A DNA stretch of 64,000 bases from Emmonsiellopsis sp. PD_33 (GCA_032988165.1 JANTQF010000085.1:58481-122480); one strand, 5' to 3'; counted from the first letter of the stretch, positions 33,691-45,671 are shown. Notes: a model not told the origin generated them from the letters alone. Numbers and translations are program-made.

Positions 33691-35326
33691 ATTTTGGAGT
33701 TGGAGTTGGGAGGGTGGTGGTGTTTTGGTGTGAGGGCGGATGGTGATGGATAAGACGGGGGTTTAAGGGGGGAATTGGCGGAGTGAAATGATTCCCCCAG
33801 TCAATTCTAGATCACGACTTCGATCTGGTTTTCTCGCCCATAAACTTTTAAAAAAGAAATAATAAATCGAACCACCCCCTACCCTATCTATATATCCCGT
33901 TACCTCTCCGACCATCAAGACACCGGAGCAGAACAACAACCCTCCCATCTGGCACCCACCCCGCACGGGTAGCTCAATGGGGTGAGTGGATGGATGGATG
34001 GAAACCGACGGCACGGCACATACGCTCATACAACTTACGGACAATCCCATGTGTATGTATGTACAATCCCGTCCCGTCCCATCCCATTCCTATTCCCATT
34101 ACCATCCAATCCCTCCCTCCCTCCCTCCCCCCATCATTTGTATTATCTATTCCTACCAATTTGTTTTTTTCCCTCCCCTCCCCTCCCCCTTCTTATCCCA
34201 TCAAACCAACCCTATATCCCCCTGTTTTCCCTATCTGGCCAGTTAGTTAGTTAGTTATACTGTTGTTATACTTCTCCTCAGCTAGTGTTTTGTCTTTTTT
34301 AATATTGCATTGTTGTTATCCCCCCTCTTTTTGTTAGCTTATATCATATCATATCATATCGTTCAAATTCCCTTCCCTTTCTTTCTTTCTTCCTTCCTTT
34401 CTTTAGCTTGTAGATTCTAGCTTCGGTTTTCTCGATTTAGTGACGGGAGTCAGTCATAAATTAAGATAATCCAGATGATGAATAGGGGGTTATATAAGAA
34501 CAGAACAGAGCGTGTTCTGAAAGCAAAGTAAAGTAAAACTGTCTGTCTGTTGCTATTAATCAATGAAAGCAACTAGTTTGGTATATATATATATATGTTT
34601 GTACATCTAGGAATAGAGCCATGAAGTGGGGTGAGTGGAAAGGGAAGAAAGAAGGAAAAAGGAAAAAGGGAAAGAAAAGAAAACCACCAAGGGAGATATA
34701 TAGATAGATAGATAGATATGAGGAAATAGGAGATACTAAAAATAAAAGGAAAAGAAAAAAAAGAAGAAAAGAAAAGGAAATAGCAGCAAGGGACAAAAAG
34801 AAAAGAACAAAAACAAAAAAATCATGATATAACCAGGAGCGGAGTCCATAACCAGTTAGTCAGTTCAGTCCATAGACATGATATGATGTAGCAAGCAAAA
34901 TTAAGGGCTGAGAACTACAACCTTTCCCCCATCCAATCCTGATTTCCTGTATAGAAAGCAGCAGTTCAAAACTGCTTTGCTTCGCATATATATATATACC
35001 TTCTTGCCCCGCCTCTTATCGTCTCCGGGAATGAATGCTTGCATGATAGCACTGCTTTAAATCATGCCTAACTTCCCCACCTCCTTCCTCTCTCTATCCC
35101 TCCACCCCTTACTTTCCGGGGGATACCAGGGGGGTAAAAGACGGGGGGGCTCGAATCTATCTTTCTTTCCCCAGCCCTGCCCCTATATAAAATAACCCCA
35201 TAACCAAAAAAAAAAAGAAGAAGAAAAAGAACTATATCCAAAACCCGCCACTAAAAGGCCATAATATAGTAGTATATATGTCGAAAAAATATTTCGCAGT
35301 GTCAAAAAAAAATCGTGAGCTGGGCT
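33691..35326. other. Convergent 3' flanks with microsatellites
   Basis: 1.6 kb between converging genes. It holds CCCT-, TTTC- and TATC-type low-complexity runs and a TAGA microsatellite near 34700-34718. No gene. Confidence 0.65.
34700..34718. repeat. TAGA microsatellite
   Basis: A short run of TAGA units lies in the 3' flank between clathrin light chain and the acyltransferase gene. Confidence 0.8.
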
Positions 35327-36776
35327 TTACGACACCACAGCGGTCATCGCAATCGGTTTCTCGGTGGGCAATTTCTCCTCGTCCTTGAACATCAGATCCT
35401 TCATCCAATCCACCGCCTTTGCACACAGGGGGTCCACATAGAGGACCCATAGGTACCCGATCCCGTACAAGATGCAGTAGAATATCGGAAGGATGAAAAG
35501 AAACGCAAACGGCGATGCCCGACGCAGCAGAACTGGATTACCCTGTGCGTCTGATTTGGGCGAGTTCATGGCTGACGCGCCGTAGACCATCCAGGTCAAC
35601 ACTGTGCGCATGAGGGTGTTGTGCAGGAGGTAGACGGGGAAGGAGACGCGGCCGATGAAGTTGAAGAGCGGCAGGGTGAGGATCTTTCGGGCGTTGCGGG
35701 AGAAGAAGAGGCCGAGCATGAGCGTGGTGGTGCCGAGGGAGACCCAGTAGCGGCTGTCGTCGGTGTAGAGGGGGATGACCTTTTGGATTCCGTGTTTCAT
35801 GGACCGCGACCAGTAGGCCCATTCGGCATGTTCCTGGGGATAGCTCCACATGAAAAGGCCCATGAGGATGAGGAGCGAGGGGACGGGTTTGGGGAGTATG
35901 GAGGTAGCGCGGGAACCCAGATCTACTTGGAGCTGGGCGAGCATGAGACCGGCGTAGATGTTTATTCCGACGATGTCTAAAACGACGGTTAGTTTTAATG
36001 GCAATGTAGGGATGGATCGGTGGGGGAGGAGGAGAGAACTCACAATCTCCAGTAACCCAGCACCATATGTAAAGGAAGGCGGTGATAAAACGCCAGCTCC
36101 GGTTGGTGAGCAGCGTCATGGCCAAAAGAGCAAGATATACACGGAACGAGCCCTGCAGGAAATACACAAGCGTCCAGTGGGTGCCATCGTATTCACCGGG
36201 GCCGGAATGCCAGAAGAGGGTCAAGGCACGGAACAGGTTCTTCAGCGCGGCTCCCACAGAACCATCGGGGGCATGGGCTCCTCCACGGATCCAGCCCGCA
36301 TCAATACGGGAGGCCATGCTGAACGCGCCGACATTACACACGAACCACCCAATACACGTGGCTATACTTGTTGGCAGTATCAATCGGCCAGAGCGGGTGA
36401 AGGTGCTCCTTGCGAGATTGGTCAGGGCGACGGAGGTATTGTTGGCGCGGGCATTTTTGACGGGGTTGAGCGAGTTGACGAAGCCGGTGATTATGAAGAA
36501 GATGGCGACGGCACCACGGCCGCCCACGCACAGTCTGAAAAAGGGGAGTTGGAAGAGCAGATGGCCTCCATTTTCCTGGACGGCGGGGGCGTGCAGATGC
36601 GGGACAAAAGCGGTGCAGATATGGCCGGTAACGACGATGAAGGAGGCAACCCCACGGAGACCCTATACAGAATAAAGAGGTCAGAAATGAGAAGTAATAA
36701 TCGAGTAGGTACATGTAGGAGACGTAGAAACACGCACGTCAACCCAGTTGTCGTCTCTCTTTCTCGGGGGCGGCAT
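35327..36776 (-). CDS. Acyltransferase-3 family membrane protein (copy A)
   Basis: Complement(35327..35976, 36044..36662, 36738..36776), 435 residues. The joined N-terminus MPPPRKRDDNWVDGLRGVASFIVVTGH has the conserved D-G-x-R-G-x-A start and catalytic-type histidine (H27) of the OafA/acyltransferase-3 family. About ten hydrophobic segments follow, ending in a cytosolic charged tail. Family members O-acylate sugars, secondary metabolites or cell-wall components using acyl-CoA. Donors are GTGCGT and GTGAGT; acceptors TATAG and TTTAG. The gene lies just downstream of a second, diverged member on the same strand, suggesting an old tandem duplication. Substrate unknown. Its upstream region carries a long GA repeat. 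Confidence 0.87.
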
Positions 36777-37025
36777 GGCTGCGGCAGATGCAGCGGGACA
36801 GATACAGATACGGATACAGAGCGGACAGGCGGAAAAGAGCGGATTATATCATGAGATGCAGAAACGAGCGGACTATTGGTTCATTACTGGTCGTTTGTCT
36901 CGGGAATCGTCAGGATAGCGGTGCGGAGGAAAACAGACAGCCGAGACGGAGAGCGAGCGAGGATAGCGAGAGACGAAGGGATAAGGAATGGATGACCGGC
37001 AGGAATCAGAGAGGAGTGACAGGGA

Positions 37026-37092
<67 letters not shown>

Positions 37093-38525
37093 AGGAGGAT
37101 GGGATGAGGTTGGCCTAACCTCCAGTTGCCAAGATCAGCGCCCCTATCCCCATCCCGAACATGAAGATTTACCTCGACCAACTACATACTATCTACCACC
37201 CCTTGCTTGGCCCGCGATCTACAGGCCGAAGTATCAGATCCATCGTTTGATATCTTCAGCAAGGCGGAGTCCTCCGTAGCATCATCGCATGCTTCCTCAC
37301 AAGGCGATGCCGATAGAATAGATATGCAGATACGGATACGCACCCGGCCATGGACAATTGTTGCACCCGCCGTGCAGAGGATCAAGTTATGCATGCATGG
37401 CTGGCTGGGTTCTGCACGGGATCGGCATGTTCTCAATATATTCTCCCCGTCTATGGAGTATGTTTCTCGGGAGTTGCAGTGGACAGTGTGGCCTTTTCTT
37501 GTTTCGCTATCGGTGGTTTAAAACAAGGACAGAGAATAATAAATATAAATAACTAACCCGGTTTCTTCCCGAAATATGCCTTGATCTCTATTCATTCATT
37601 CCTTCAAACAGGAATAAAACAACCAAATACTTCCAGCCCGGGCTCCTCGGCCATAACTATTTAACTGACACTGTGTTTGAACTCTGCCCTGGCTATACCT
37701 CTCACAGTGTGCTACTCGTTCCTGGGCCCAGCCATTTGCGTTTATTTAATGCTTGCATTTGAGACATCGAAACAAAAATGATCAATTCAACGGTTCCGTG
37801 GCGTTTTTATTTTTATTTTTATCTCGCGTCACACAACATCAACAATAAACGAGGAACATGGCGTACACATGGCTGACGCTTTGACAAATTGACAGGGCTG
37901 CATCATACCATCATACATGCATGCATGGATGCATGGAATCGGGCCCAACGGTCAACGGTCAACCCAAGGGACAAAAACTCCAAATACGCTGCGGTGCGGG
38001 CGTATGGTCACCCAATAGTTAGTTATCCATGGCTTGTTTTGTCTTAAATCAATGGTGGTGGTTCTATATTTAGTACATAGTATGTCTTCGTGTTGGAGAG
38101 TTGGGTAAAGAAGGGATCGACTCTGTCTTGTTCCGTTCTAAACTTGATGGGAAGAAAAGGGGTCGTCTGGATCTAGAAAGGAGGAGATGGATAGTAATAT
38201 GGTTTGCAAAGTATATAGATGGAAAGGAAATCTGCGTGTGCAGTCCAAGGGGAAAATAAAAGAAACACGCACGCTACATGCTAGAGAACATTGATATATG
38301 CATATTCTTTCAAATAAATAAGATAACAAGAAATAAATAAAGTAAAAGAGAGAAAAACATTACATATATCCAGTAAGGAACCAGATAACCACAAACCCTT
38401 ATATACCTATACCTATGCACAACTCACTCAATGAGCTCCCAGATGACGGGATATTAAAATCGTAGACACAGCGACGTATGTACAATATACAGTGTTCCAA
38501 GAAACCATAAAGAAAATAAATCCGC
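36777..38525. other. Intergenic region between the two acyltransferase genes
   Basis: 1.75 kb containing the promoter of copy A and the 3' flank of copy B. It holds the GA microsatellite at 37030-37088 and ATGCATGC runs at 37389 and 37917. A 104-codon plus-strand frame at 37207-37521 has no supporting features. Confidence 0.6.
37030..37088. repeat. GA/CT dinucleotide microsatellite
   Basis: About 29 perfect AG units, 254 bp upstream of acyltransferase A. On that gene's coding strand it reads (CT)n, like the pyrimidine tracts of fungal core promoters. Confidence 0.95.
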
Positions 38526-39914
38526 TCAAGTCGACGAACACTGCGTATCAAGCCACTTCGTAAACACCGCCGATGGCTCCTCGACATGCCGGTGGAAAAC
38601 ATCCGCGACCCAACACGACACCAACACCGTCAACGTGCCCCCAATGGCAAAGGTCAATCCATACTGGAACACCGACTGCCAGCCAAAGATCGAATACAAA
38701 AACGGCATGATCGGGTAAAGCATGAATTTCAGCACGATGGTATGTGTCAGGTAGAGCGAGAAGGAGATGTTGCCCAGATAGAGGAAGATGGGGCGGGTGA
38801 AGAAGCGCTGGACGGATGGGAGGCCGGTGATGGACCAGAGGAGGAGGACGGTGCCGACCGCGTCCCAGAACCGGAAGAACCCCGTGTATGTACGCGGAGC
38901 GTACCATTCTAGCACGGCGAAGGTCCACGCATTCCAGATGTCGGCGGCGGGGACGCTAAGGAGCCAGAGGCCGGTGATCATCCCGGTGACCATGATCCAG
39001 GGGCGCGGGGTGGATTGGGTGATGGTTTTGAATTTGGAGTCTTTGTTCTCGACTTTGGGAAGGTGACCTTCCGCCGCTTCTTCCTTGATGATGTCCAGTT
39101 CGGCGAGGAATGCGCCGGCAAGGAAGAGGAATACGTCCCACTTCTCGAATGTCAAAAAGTATAGGGAGAGAATGCCGTTGAAGGTCAGGCGGATTTTGCC
39201 GCTGCATCTTGCGAGGGCTGCGTGGACGAGGAAGAGAACCATCGAGCATCGGAATTCAACGGGGATTGTCCACAGTTGGTACGCGTACGGCGAGTTCTGG
39301 CTGAAGTTTTCCCAGTCAAAGGGCCAGAAGAGCGGCGGGATGGTCTTGCACCAGAGCCAGAATTGACGGAAGAAGGTCGGTTCTTGTGCAACCATGTCGA
39401 AGGTCCGATGCGGCATGTCTTCGGAGAATTGGGCAACGCCCGGGAAGAGGCCGAAACTAATCATAAACATAGGAATGAACGTCGCAACTATACCGGGGAT
39501 ATAGAGACGGAAAACCCGGCGGAAGATCTTGGAGCTCAAGTCCAGCTGTAACGAACCCCAGGATTGGCTTCGGCATTTTTTAATCGTCCCTAGCGAAAGG
39601 ACATAACCGGAAATAAGGAAAAAGATAGTCGGTTGCCCTGTATAGAGGAGACGGACAAAGGGCATTTGGAAAATAGAATCACGGCCTTCGGTTCCATTGT
39701 ACGCATACGACGAGTTCGGAAAAAACCCCAGCACCATATGGAGCACCACCACCCCCACGGCGGCTAGACCACGGATGCCATCTAAATATGCAGTCTTCCC
39801 GACTGGCCTCGATTTGCCCGTGCGCGGGTTGATCCTATTCTGGACGATAGTAGGAAGGAGGGTGTACACAGCAGCGGGCAGCTGGTTGGGACGGGGCGAA
39901 AGCACGCCTGTCAT
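38526..39914 (-). CDS. Acyltransferase-3 family membrane protein (copy B)
   Basis: Single exon, 462 residues. After a 40-residue cytosolic leader, KTAYLDGIRGLAAVGVVVLHM carries the family D-G-x-R-G motif and histidine (H59). About ten membrane segments follow, including GQPTIFFLISGYVLSL and LTHTIVLKFMLY near the end. It is predicted to transfer acyl groups to an extracytosolic or lumenal acceptor. It is intron-less, whereas copy A has two introns, and the two differ strongly outside the core motifs, so this is not a recent duplicate. Related fungal genes occur both in secondary-metabolite clusters and alone. Confidence 0.87.
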   Translation of the reverse strand: MTGVLSPRPNQLPAAVYTLLPTIVQNRINPRTGKSRPVGKTAYLDGIRGLAAVGVVVLHMVLGFFPNSSYAYNGTEGRDSIFQMPFVRLLYTGQPTIFFLISGYVLSLGTIKKCRSQSWGSLQLDLSSKIFRRVFRLYIPGIVATFIPMFMISFGLFPGVAQFSEDMPHRTFDMVAQEPTFFRQFWLWCKTIPPLFWPFDWENFSQNSPYAYQLWTIPVEFRCSMVLFLVHAALARCSGKIRLTFNGILSLYFLTFEKWDVFLFLAGAFLAELDIIKEEAAEGHLPKVENKDSKFKTITQSTPRPWIMVTGMITGLWLLSVPAADIWNAWTFAVLEWYAPRTYTGFFRFWDAVGTVLLLWSITGLPSVQRFFTRPIFLYLGNISFSLYLTHTIVLKFMLYPIMPFLYSIFGWQSVFQYGLTFAIGGTLTVLVSCWVADVFHRHVEEPSAVFTKWLDTQCSST

Positions 39915-41311
39915 CTTTCCGGTTCACGATCAGAAACGAGGGACAGACGACAAGGCCGGGATTCGGAAGAGAGAGAAACCACAGGAAAGGAAAAGCCTGC
40001 GTGGTGAAAACCGAAAGCCGCTCCATGCAAAGAAAAGCTAAGGAGAGAAGAGCAAGAGACAAGGCGAGAACAGAAAGACGACGCGGAGTTCGCTACTAAA
40101 TTTCCAACCGCCCCACGAGCAACGCGACCAAAAGTAGTTTGGCATCCTTCGGCTGTTGCTGGCAGCCTCTGTTCTCGCTGCGGTCCTTGGCTTCGTTTTC
40201 CATCGTATTGGTGCAGAAAAGCGAGCCAAGCCAGCAAGGCGAGCCCACCATGCATCAAGACTCAGCCAAGACTGGCCGGAACGCAGTAAGCGGGAGCAAT
40301 GAGCCCGCTATATCGCATCAGAAACCCCACATGGTCGGCCTTGGTCTCAGGACAGGCGCCCTTGCAGGCGAGAGTTCCGGCAAGCTGAGTCGCTGGGTTG
40401 GCTGGCTGTGGAGAATCAAGCCTGACTATCAGACTGGCGTGGATGGGCAAATTGCTCAGAACTTGAAGACACGCTCCAGGTTTTAGTCAGGGGCAACCTT
40501 GGAAGCCCTGGCGAAGACTTTCAGGGTCCATGGTTATTGGCCGGCCTGTCCCAGGAATGTTGGCGGAGGGCAAGCCAGGATCAGGGCTGCCTCAAGGTTG
40601 AAGTTCCAAGATGTCAGAGACTGTTTTCACCAATCCGTGATGGTCACTATGAATAATGAGAGACATGTACCAGGAATAGAATTCTGAGGGCGAGAGGTTT
40701 GAGATGTGTGGGCCAGGATAGCCAAGGGGATATGGGTAACTAGTCCATGGTCGAACGGTGTTGGATAGCGCCAATGGGACGGCAATACTTGAAGTCGCAG
40801 TAGCAGCGGAAGTAATGACTTTTGTGTTGACTGAACACTGACTCTGAAGTGCAGAGAGATGCTGCGACGATGTCTATCTGGAATTACTCCGTACAGCGGC
40901 GCATTGTGGTGTGTGTGTATGTGTGTGTAGTTAATATCGTTTGGACACTGTGGGGATGGGCGTAATACGAGCCAGAGCCGTGGTGGCCGGCAGTGCCCGC
41001 GAGACAACGGCAGCCGTTTCTCGATGGATTCATCCTCTCGCGTCCCGCCGTCGCAGCGTCGTTAATAATAGTCAGTTAACTTAATAGAAGTCAATTGCAA
41101 ACACAAATGAGGATTGTTGGATAGCCGGGGGCTGAATAATCCGTCCCGATCACATGGCGCAGAGCCTCCTCCTCCGCTCCAACATCCCCGACTCCATCTT
41201 CTCTGTTCTGCTGAGTGGCCTCACTCTCCGCCACCTCCCATTCCCTCGTTTGTGTGCTCTGTCTTCCGCTGCTTCGTCCCTCGCTGGCCGGAGCTGAAGA
41301 CCCCCGTCAGC
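39915..41311. promoter_or_regulatory. Divergent intergenic region, acyltransferase B and mannosyltransferase
   Basis: 1.4 kb with both promoters. It includes TACTCCGTA at 40885-40893 and a GT-rich run at 40908-40929. The reading frame of the mannosyltransferase extends upstream, but the added sequence is Pro/Cys-rich and not family-like, so I place it in the leader. Confidence 0.5.
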
Positions 41312-42763
41312 ATGGCCCACGGTCCGCGGTATCGTCGCAGCTTCCCGCTGGTGCTGATTGCTTTGTTCCTCTACTTCACCCTCCGCCGCGCCGTCTCCTC
41401 GCCCGCCGCCCCCAGCGCTGCGGTGCAGTCCAGCGGCGATGTCCCGACTACCAGAGACCATGGCAAGTTCTGGTCTGGCTTCCACGAGATCCTGAAGGCC
41501 GCGGAGCCCCGCTGCAAAACCCCGACCCGCCTGGAAGACCACCCCGCCGCCATTGGCTTCAAGCCCGACCAGGTCGACCATGTCACCTTGCCCGAGCATA
41601 TCGTCGTGGAGGCGGAGGACAGGGCCATCCTGAAGAAGGCGCACACGCGATTTACAAGCCTGCTCTCCAGCTCCAATGCTCCCAAGCTCCGCTACAAGCC
41701 TGGCACCAGGGGAATCGTGTCCACGGCCGGCGGCGATTATCTCCCCGTCTTGGTCACCTCTCTGCACATGTTGCGCAAAACCGGCTCTGATCTTCCCGTC
41801 GAGATCTTCGTGGCAGACGCGAGTGAATATGACGAATACGTTTGCGAGGCCCTGCTCCCCTCCCTCAACGCCAAATGCGTGATCCTGGCGGACATTCTGG
41901 ACTACTCGCCGCTCGACGAAGGCTTGAAGAAATACCAGTTCAAGATCTTCTCCCTCCTCTTCTCATCCTTCGAACAGGTCCTATTCCTTGATGCAGATGC
42001 CTTCCCCATGCACGAGCCAACCAAACTCTTTACCTCAGAACCGTTCGTTTCAACTGGTCTTGTCACATGGCCCGATTTCTGGCAGGTAACCTACCACCCC
42101 TCCTTTTTCGACGTCTCGTCCCAATCGGTTCCAGCTGGCTTCCGACACGCATCCACCGAATCGGGTCAAGTTCTCGTATCGAAAAAATCCCATGCGCAGA
42201 TGCTCTTACTGTCTACGTATTACAATTTCTACGGTCCGTCGCATTACTATCTGCTGCTCTCTCAGGGGCATCCAGGTGAAGGGGATAAAGAGACATTCAT
42301 CGCACCAGCAATGATCTTAGACCTTCCCTTCTATGCTGTATCCACTGGACCAGCGGTTTTCGGCTACCGCAAGCCGGATGGGTCATGGGAAGGTGGTGTG
42401 ATTCTACAAACGGATCCAGTGTGGGATTCAAAGCTGGAAAAGGGACAGGTTTTTGGATGGGGCGGCAAACCTAATGCTCCATCCCATTCCTTCATAACTT
42501 GCCATGCAAATCTTCCTAAACTAGATCCAATCACAGTCTTTGGGGAGAACGGGCTAGCTTGGACACCAGAGGGCAAACCACATCGGATGTGGGGCTCGGC
42601 CGACGAGATGATCGACAAAGTGGGCTTTGATATCGAAAGACGACTTTGGACGGAATTGAAGACTACCGCTTGTGAGCTCGAGGGTAACTTCCGTCCCTGG
42701 GACGATAAACCGAAACTCTGCGAGAAGATTGGTAAATTCATCACCGACATGATCAACAACTGA
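41312..42763 (+). CDS. mnn2: GT71 alpha-1,2-mannosyltransferase, Mnn2 type
   Basis: Single exon, 483 residues from the ATG in CAGCATGG. Type II Golgi topology: basic start MAHGPRYRRS, then a signal anchor (11-24), a short stem and a catalytic domain. The metal-binding DxD motif is DAD (227-229) in QVLFLDADAFPM. Downstream segments such as STESGQVLV and KETFIAPAM are typical of Mnn2/Mnn5 and related enzymes, which add alpha-1,2-mannose branches to the outer chains of N-glycans and cell-wall mannan from GDP-mannose. The start was chosen because it gives the expected short cytosolic tail. Paralogues in this family (Mnn2, Mnn5, TTP1-like) cannot be separated from sequence alone. Confidence 0.87.
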   Translation: MAHGPRYRRSFPLVLIALFLYFTLRRAVSSPAAPSAAVQSSGDVPTTRDHGKFWSGFHEILKAAEPRCKTPTRLEDHPAAIGFKPDQVDHVTLPEHIVVEAEDRAILKKAHTRFTSLLSSSNAPKLRYKPGTRGIVSTAGGDYLPVLVTSLHMLRKTGSDLPVEIFVADASEYDEYVCEALLPSLNAKCVILADILDYSPLDEGLKKYQFKIFSLLFSSFEQVLFLDADAFPMHEPTKLFTSEPFVSTGLVTWPDFWQVTYHPSFFDVSSQSVPAGFRHASTESGQVLVSKKSHAQMLLLSTYYNFYGPSHYYLLLSQGHPGEGDKETFIAPAMILDLPFYAVSTGPAVFGYRKPDGSWEGGVILQTDPVWDSKLEKGQVFGWGGKPNAPSHSFITCHANLPKLDPITVFGENGLAWTPEGKPHRMWGSADEMIDKVGFDIERRLWTELKTTACELEGNFRPWDDKPKLCEKIGKFITDMINN

Positions 42764-44073
42764 GACTATACTTTGAATATCGAACCGCCGGAGCTGAGCC
42801 TACAGCCGTATCTAGCATCTAATATCTCGTGAGATGTCATGTTCGTCCTTGTGGAAGCATTAGGACCCAAAAGGGCTGCTTGACCCCGATATTGAGCAGT
42901 TCATGCTGGCCAGAAGCTGCTGATTTGTCGGGCTTCCGCAAACCTGGACGCTCTTTGGAACGGATTGGCCTTCTCAATTCGATTTCGCGTCGGGTTCTAG
43001 GGAAACAGTTTCCTCCACCCGTGCGTGCCCTGGTGTGAGGCAGTGGTTGCATCTTGAATTGGTGGCCGGTACTGGCTACTGAGCTCAAAAATCGACATAC
43101 TTTATTTTCAGCCCGGTAAATAATGATAATGGGCAGCGAACAAAATTATTATTAGTTATTTATTCACCTTTGTCATTTTTCCTTGTACAGTATCAAAATG
43201 AGCACATTTTTTTTCCGTCTTTTCCCCCTCGTATCTTTGGCAAGCAATACAGCGTGGCGTTTTTTGTTTCTTTTGTTTCCATATCCCTCTCTGCGTTTCT
43301 ATCCATCCATCGTCCTTTATTCCGCCAATCTTTCCAACGCTTCATCGAATCAACCCCCTTCTCAATGGTACTGGCATCTCTGTTCATATATTATATCATG
43401 TTATTGCTCTTTCTTCCTTTCATCCTGTACATAGGAATATAGATAGCTGCCCTCCCATTGCATACATACTCCCTATTCCGTTCTTGACCTATACTCACTA
43501 CCCCTTCCACCGCATCCATCCCTCTATCTCCATTGCAGAACCCATGCTCCGTGAGTTAGTACGTGCAATATTCTCCCCCAATTCTTCGTCCTCTGTTCCC
43601 GGCCCGATTGAAAGGAACTATTTCAGTCCAGCTTGTCCTAGAGATCTAGGGAGGTCAAATATATAAGGAATGGATAGAGTAAAGAATTAGAAAACAATAA
43701 TTACTAATTTCACAAACTTATATATATATATAAAGAAATAATAAAGTTAGGGGGTGTCAAGACCTATATAAGTGTTAATAATGATAAGTAGAGTTATATT
43801 ACCACTTTTCCTTCCTCCTCTCCTTTTCCTTCGTCCCGTCCCTCTTGTACCACACCCCCTCCTTCACACTCATTTTACAAGTTTGCTAACTAGCTAGCTA
43901 GCTAGCTGGTTATTGTTCATGAACTTAAATCACCTGTCCATCTGCCAAACTCATTGTCTGTTCCCATTTCTGGCATTTGCCCGCAGTAGAATATAACCAA
44001 GCAAGTTAAAGCAAACTCCAGCAGTTTGTCAGATCAGATCAAATTATCCCCCCCCCCCCCAACCCTGCACTCT
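42764..44073. other. Convergent 3' flanks, mannosyltransferase and Cdc37
   Basis: 1.3 kb of mostly T/C-rich plus-strand DNA, with TATATATATA near 43725, CTAG repeats near 43890 and a poly-C run at 44048-44060. No gene supported. Confidence 0.65.
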
Positions 44074-45671
44074 TCACTCTGGATCCCCAACCACCTCCTT
44101 CTCCCCCTCCTTCCCCTCCTTCTCAATCTCACTCAACCACTTCTTCCCCTCCTCCGTCGTCGCATCCACAATCCCCTCCTCCATCGTCAAAATCCCACTG
44201 CCCCCCAACTTCTCCACCACCTCCTCCGCCTCCTCCACGCTCATCTTCCCCAACACCTTATTAACCTCATCCAGACTCTCCTTCTTCAACGCCCTCTGCA
44301 GCGCCGGCGGGAACGTAGTGAAGGCTTCCAGCGCAGCGCGGGACTCGTCGTCCGTGGCATCGGCGGGGGGGATGCGGATGTTGAGTTTTGTGTTCGGGTC
44401 GACGGCGTGGAGTTGGATTGTTTCGACCTCTGTGGGGCCTGAGGATGACTGTTTGGCGAGGTCTGCGGCGCGGGATTTGATCTTGCCGTAGGTGTCGTTT
44501 ACGTCGTTGGTGAAGAGGATGGAGGCTTGGTGGTCTTTTGTTGTTATGCTGTTGGGGACGTTAGCTGGATTTTCTCTCTTTCTTATTTTAAAAAAGGAAT
44601 AAAAAGCATCGGGTAAATAAAGGCAGCAGAAAAGGAACTAGGGGGATTCAATAAACGAAAAACATACCGCTTGAAAAACAGCGCAACCCCATCACGGCCC
44701 AGCGAGCGACAATACTGCAATAGTAAACCCTGATGCACACATTGGCGTGCGTAGTCTTCCTTCCCGGACAGCTGCGCATCAAACGCCTCCATGAGTAATT
44801 CATCGGTCTTCCGCTCCGTAACGACGTCAGGATGCTCGCTGATAAACTGCATGCAGCTTCTATAGTCGCCGATTCTGATACTTGCAAACTGCTTTGCGAG
44901 CGGGGTGGCCTTGATGCTCTCTTCATCCTCATCATCTGCCTCATCTCCATTCTCTTCAATGTCCGCCTCAGCACCAGAGGAGACGGCTTCGATGTCATTT
45001 TTGCTACCGCCTAGGGAACTAGGATTGAGTAGCTCGACGGCGGTGTCGGCTTTGGGTTTCGATTTCTTCTCGCTCTCCTTGGATTTGGAAACGAACGAGC
45101 TGTCAAAGCCGGTATGTATGCTCTCGCTGGTAATTTTGCTCGCTTCTTCCTTTTCCAGCTGGGCAAGCTTGACTAGGAGCTGCTGCTGCAGGTCCATGAC
45201 TTTATCCTTATGTCCCTGCACGCCCTTGACATAGCCCTGGAACGTGTTTTCTGGCTTCGAGTCATCCAGCTCCTTCTTCACCTGATCGACCAACGTGCCC
45301 ATCATCTGCGAATACTTGGGGTGTCCTTGCTCATGCTTATAGATCCCCTCAGGCGGGGCGGGGGGGTTGTCCTCATGGGGATCACCGGCAGACTCAATCA
45401 GGGCCTGGAACACCAGCTCCTCCGGGTCCCGCGAGCTGCTCTCATGCTTCTTCAGCGAGACGAGGAGACTGTCGATGCGTTTGAGGAGGCCGTCGTTGAT
45501 GATGCGCTCGTATTTCAGCGTCTCGATCTCATGGCGCCGCTGCTGGCGCTGCTGGTGGATTTGACTTTGCTTGGCGCGGATAAAGGACCGCTTGTCGACG
45601 TTGGGGTGCACTTCGATGTCGGAGTCGTCGGAGAGCTCGAGGGCGTCCCATTTGCTGTAGTCGAGGACCAT
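44074..45671 (-). CDS. cdc37: Hsp90 co-chaperone Cdc37
   Basis: Complement(44074..44548, 44668..45671), 492 residues. The N-terminus MVLDYSKWDALELSDDSD is diagnostic; S14 in the acidic SDDSD motif is the conserved casein-kinase-2 site needed for kinase-client binding. A coiled N-terminal domain is followed by the Hsp90-binding middle domain (about 270-400; QFISEHPDVV, YCRSLGRDGVALFF) and an acidic Glu/Lys-rich C-terminus. Cdc37 delivers protein kinases to Hsp90 in the cytosol and is normally essential. The 119-bp intron has GTATGT, a GCTAAC branch and ACAG. The gene is divergent from the mitochondrial ABC transporter. Confidence 0.95.

Noticed and set aside
35958..36854. 298-codon plus-strand reading frame
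   Set aside because: It is antisense to acyltransferase A and its introns; the minus strand has an in-frame, spliced, family-matching protein.
41114..41311. Longer N-terminus for the mannosyltransferase
   Set aside because: The extra residues are Pro/Cys-rich, lack an early ATG, and would bury the signal anchor expected close to the N-terminus.
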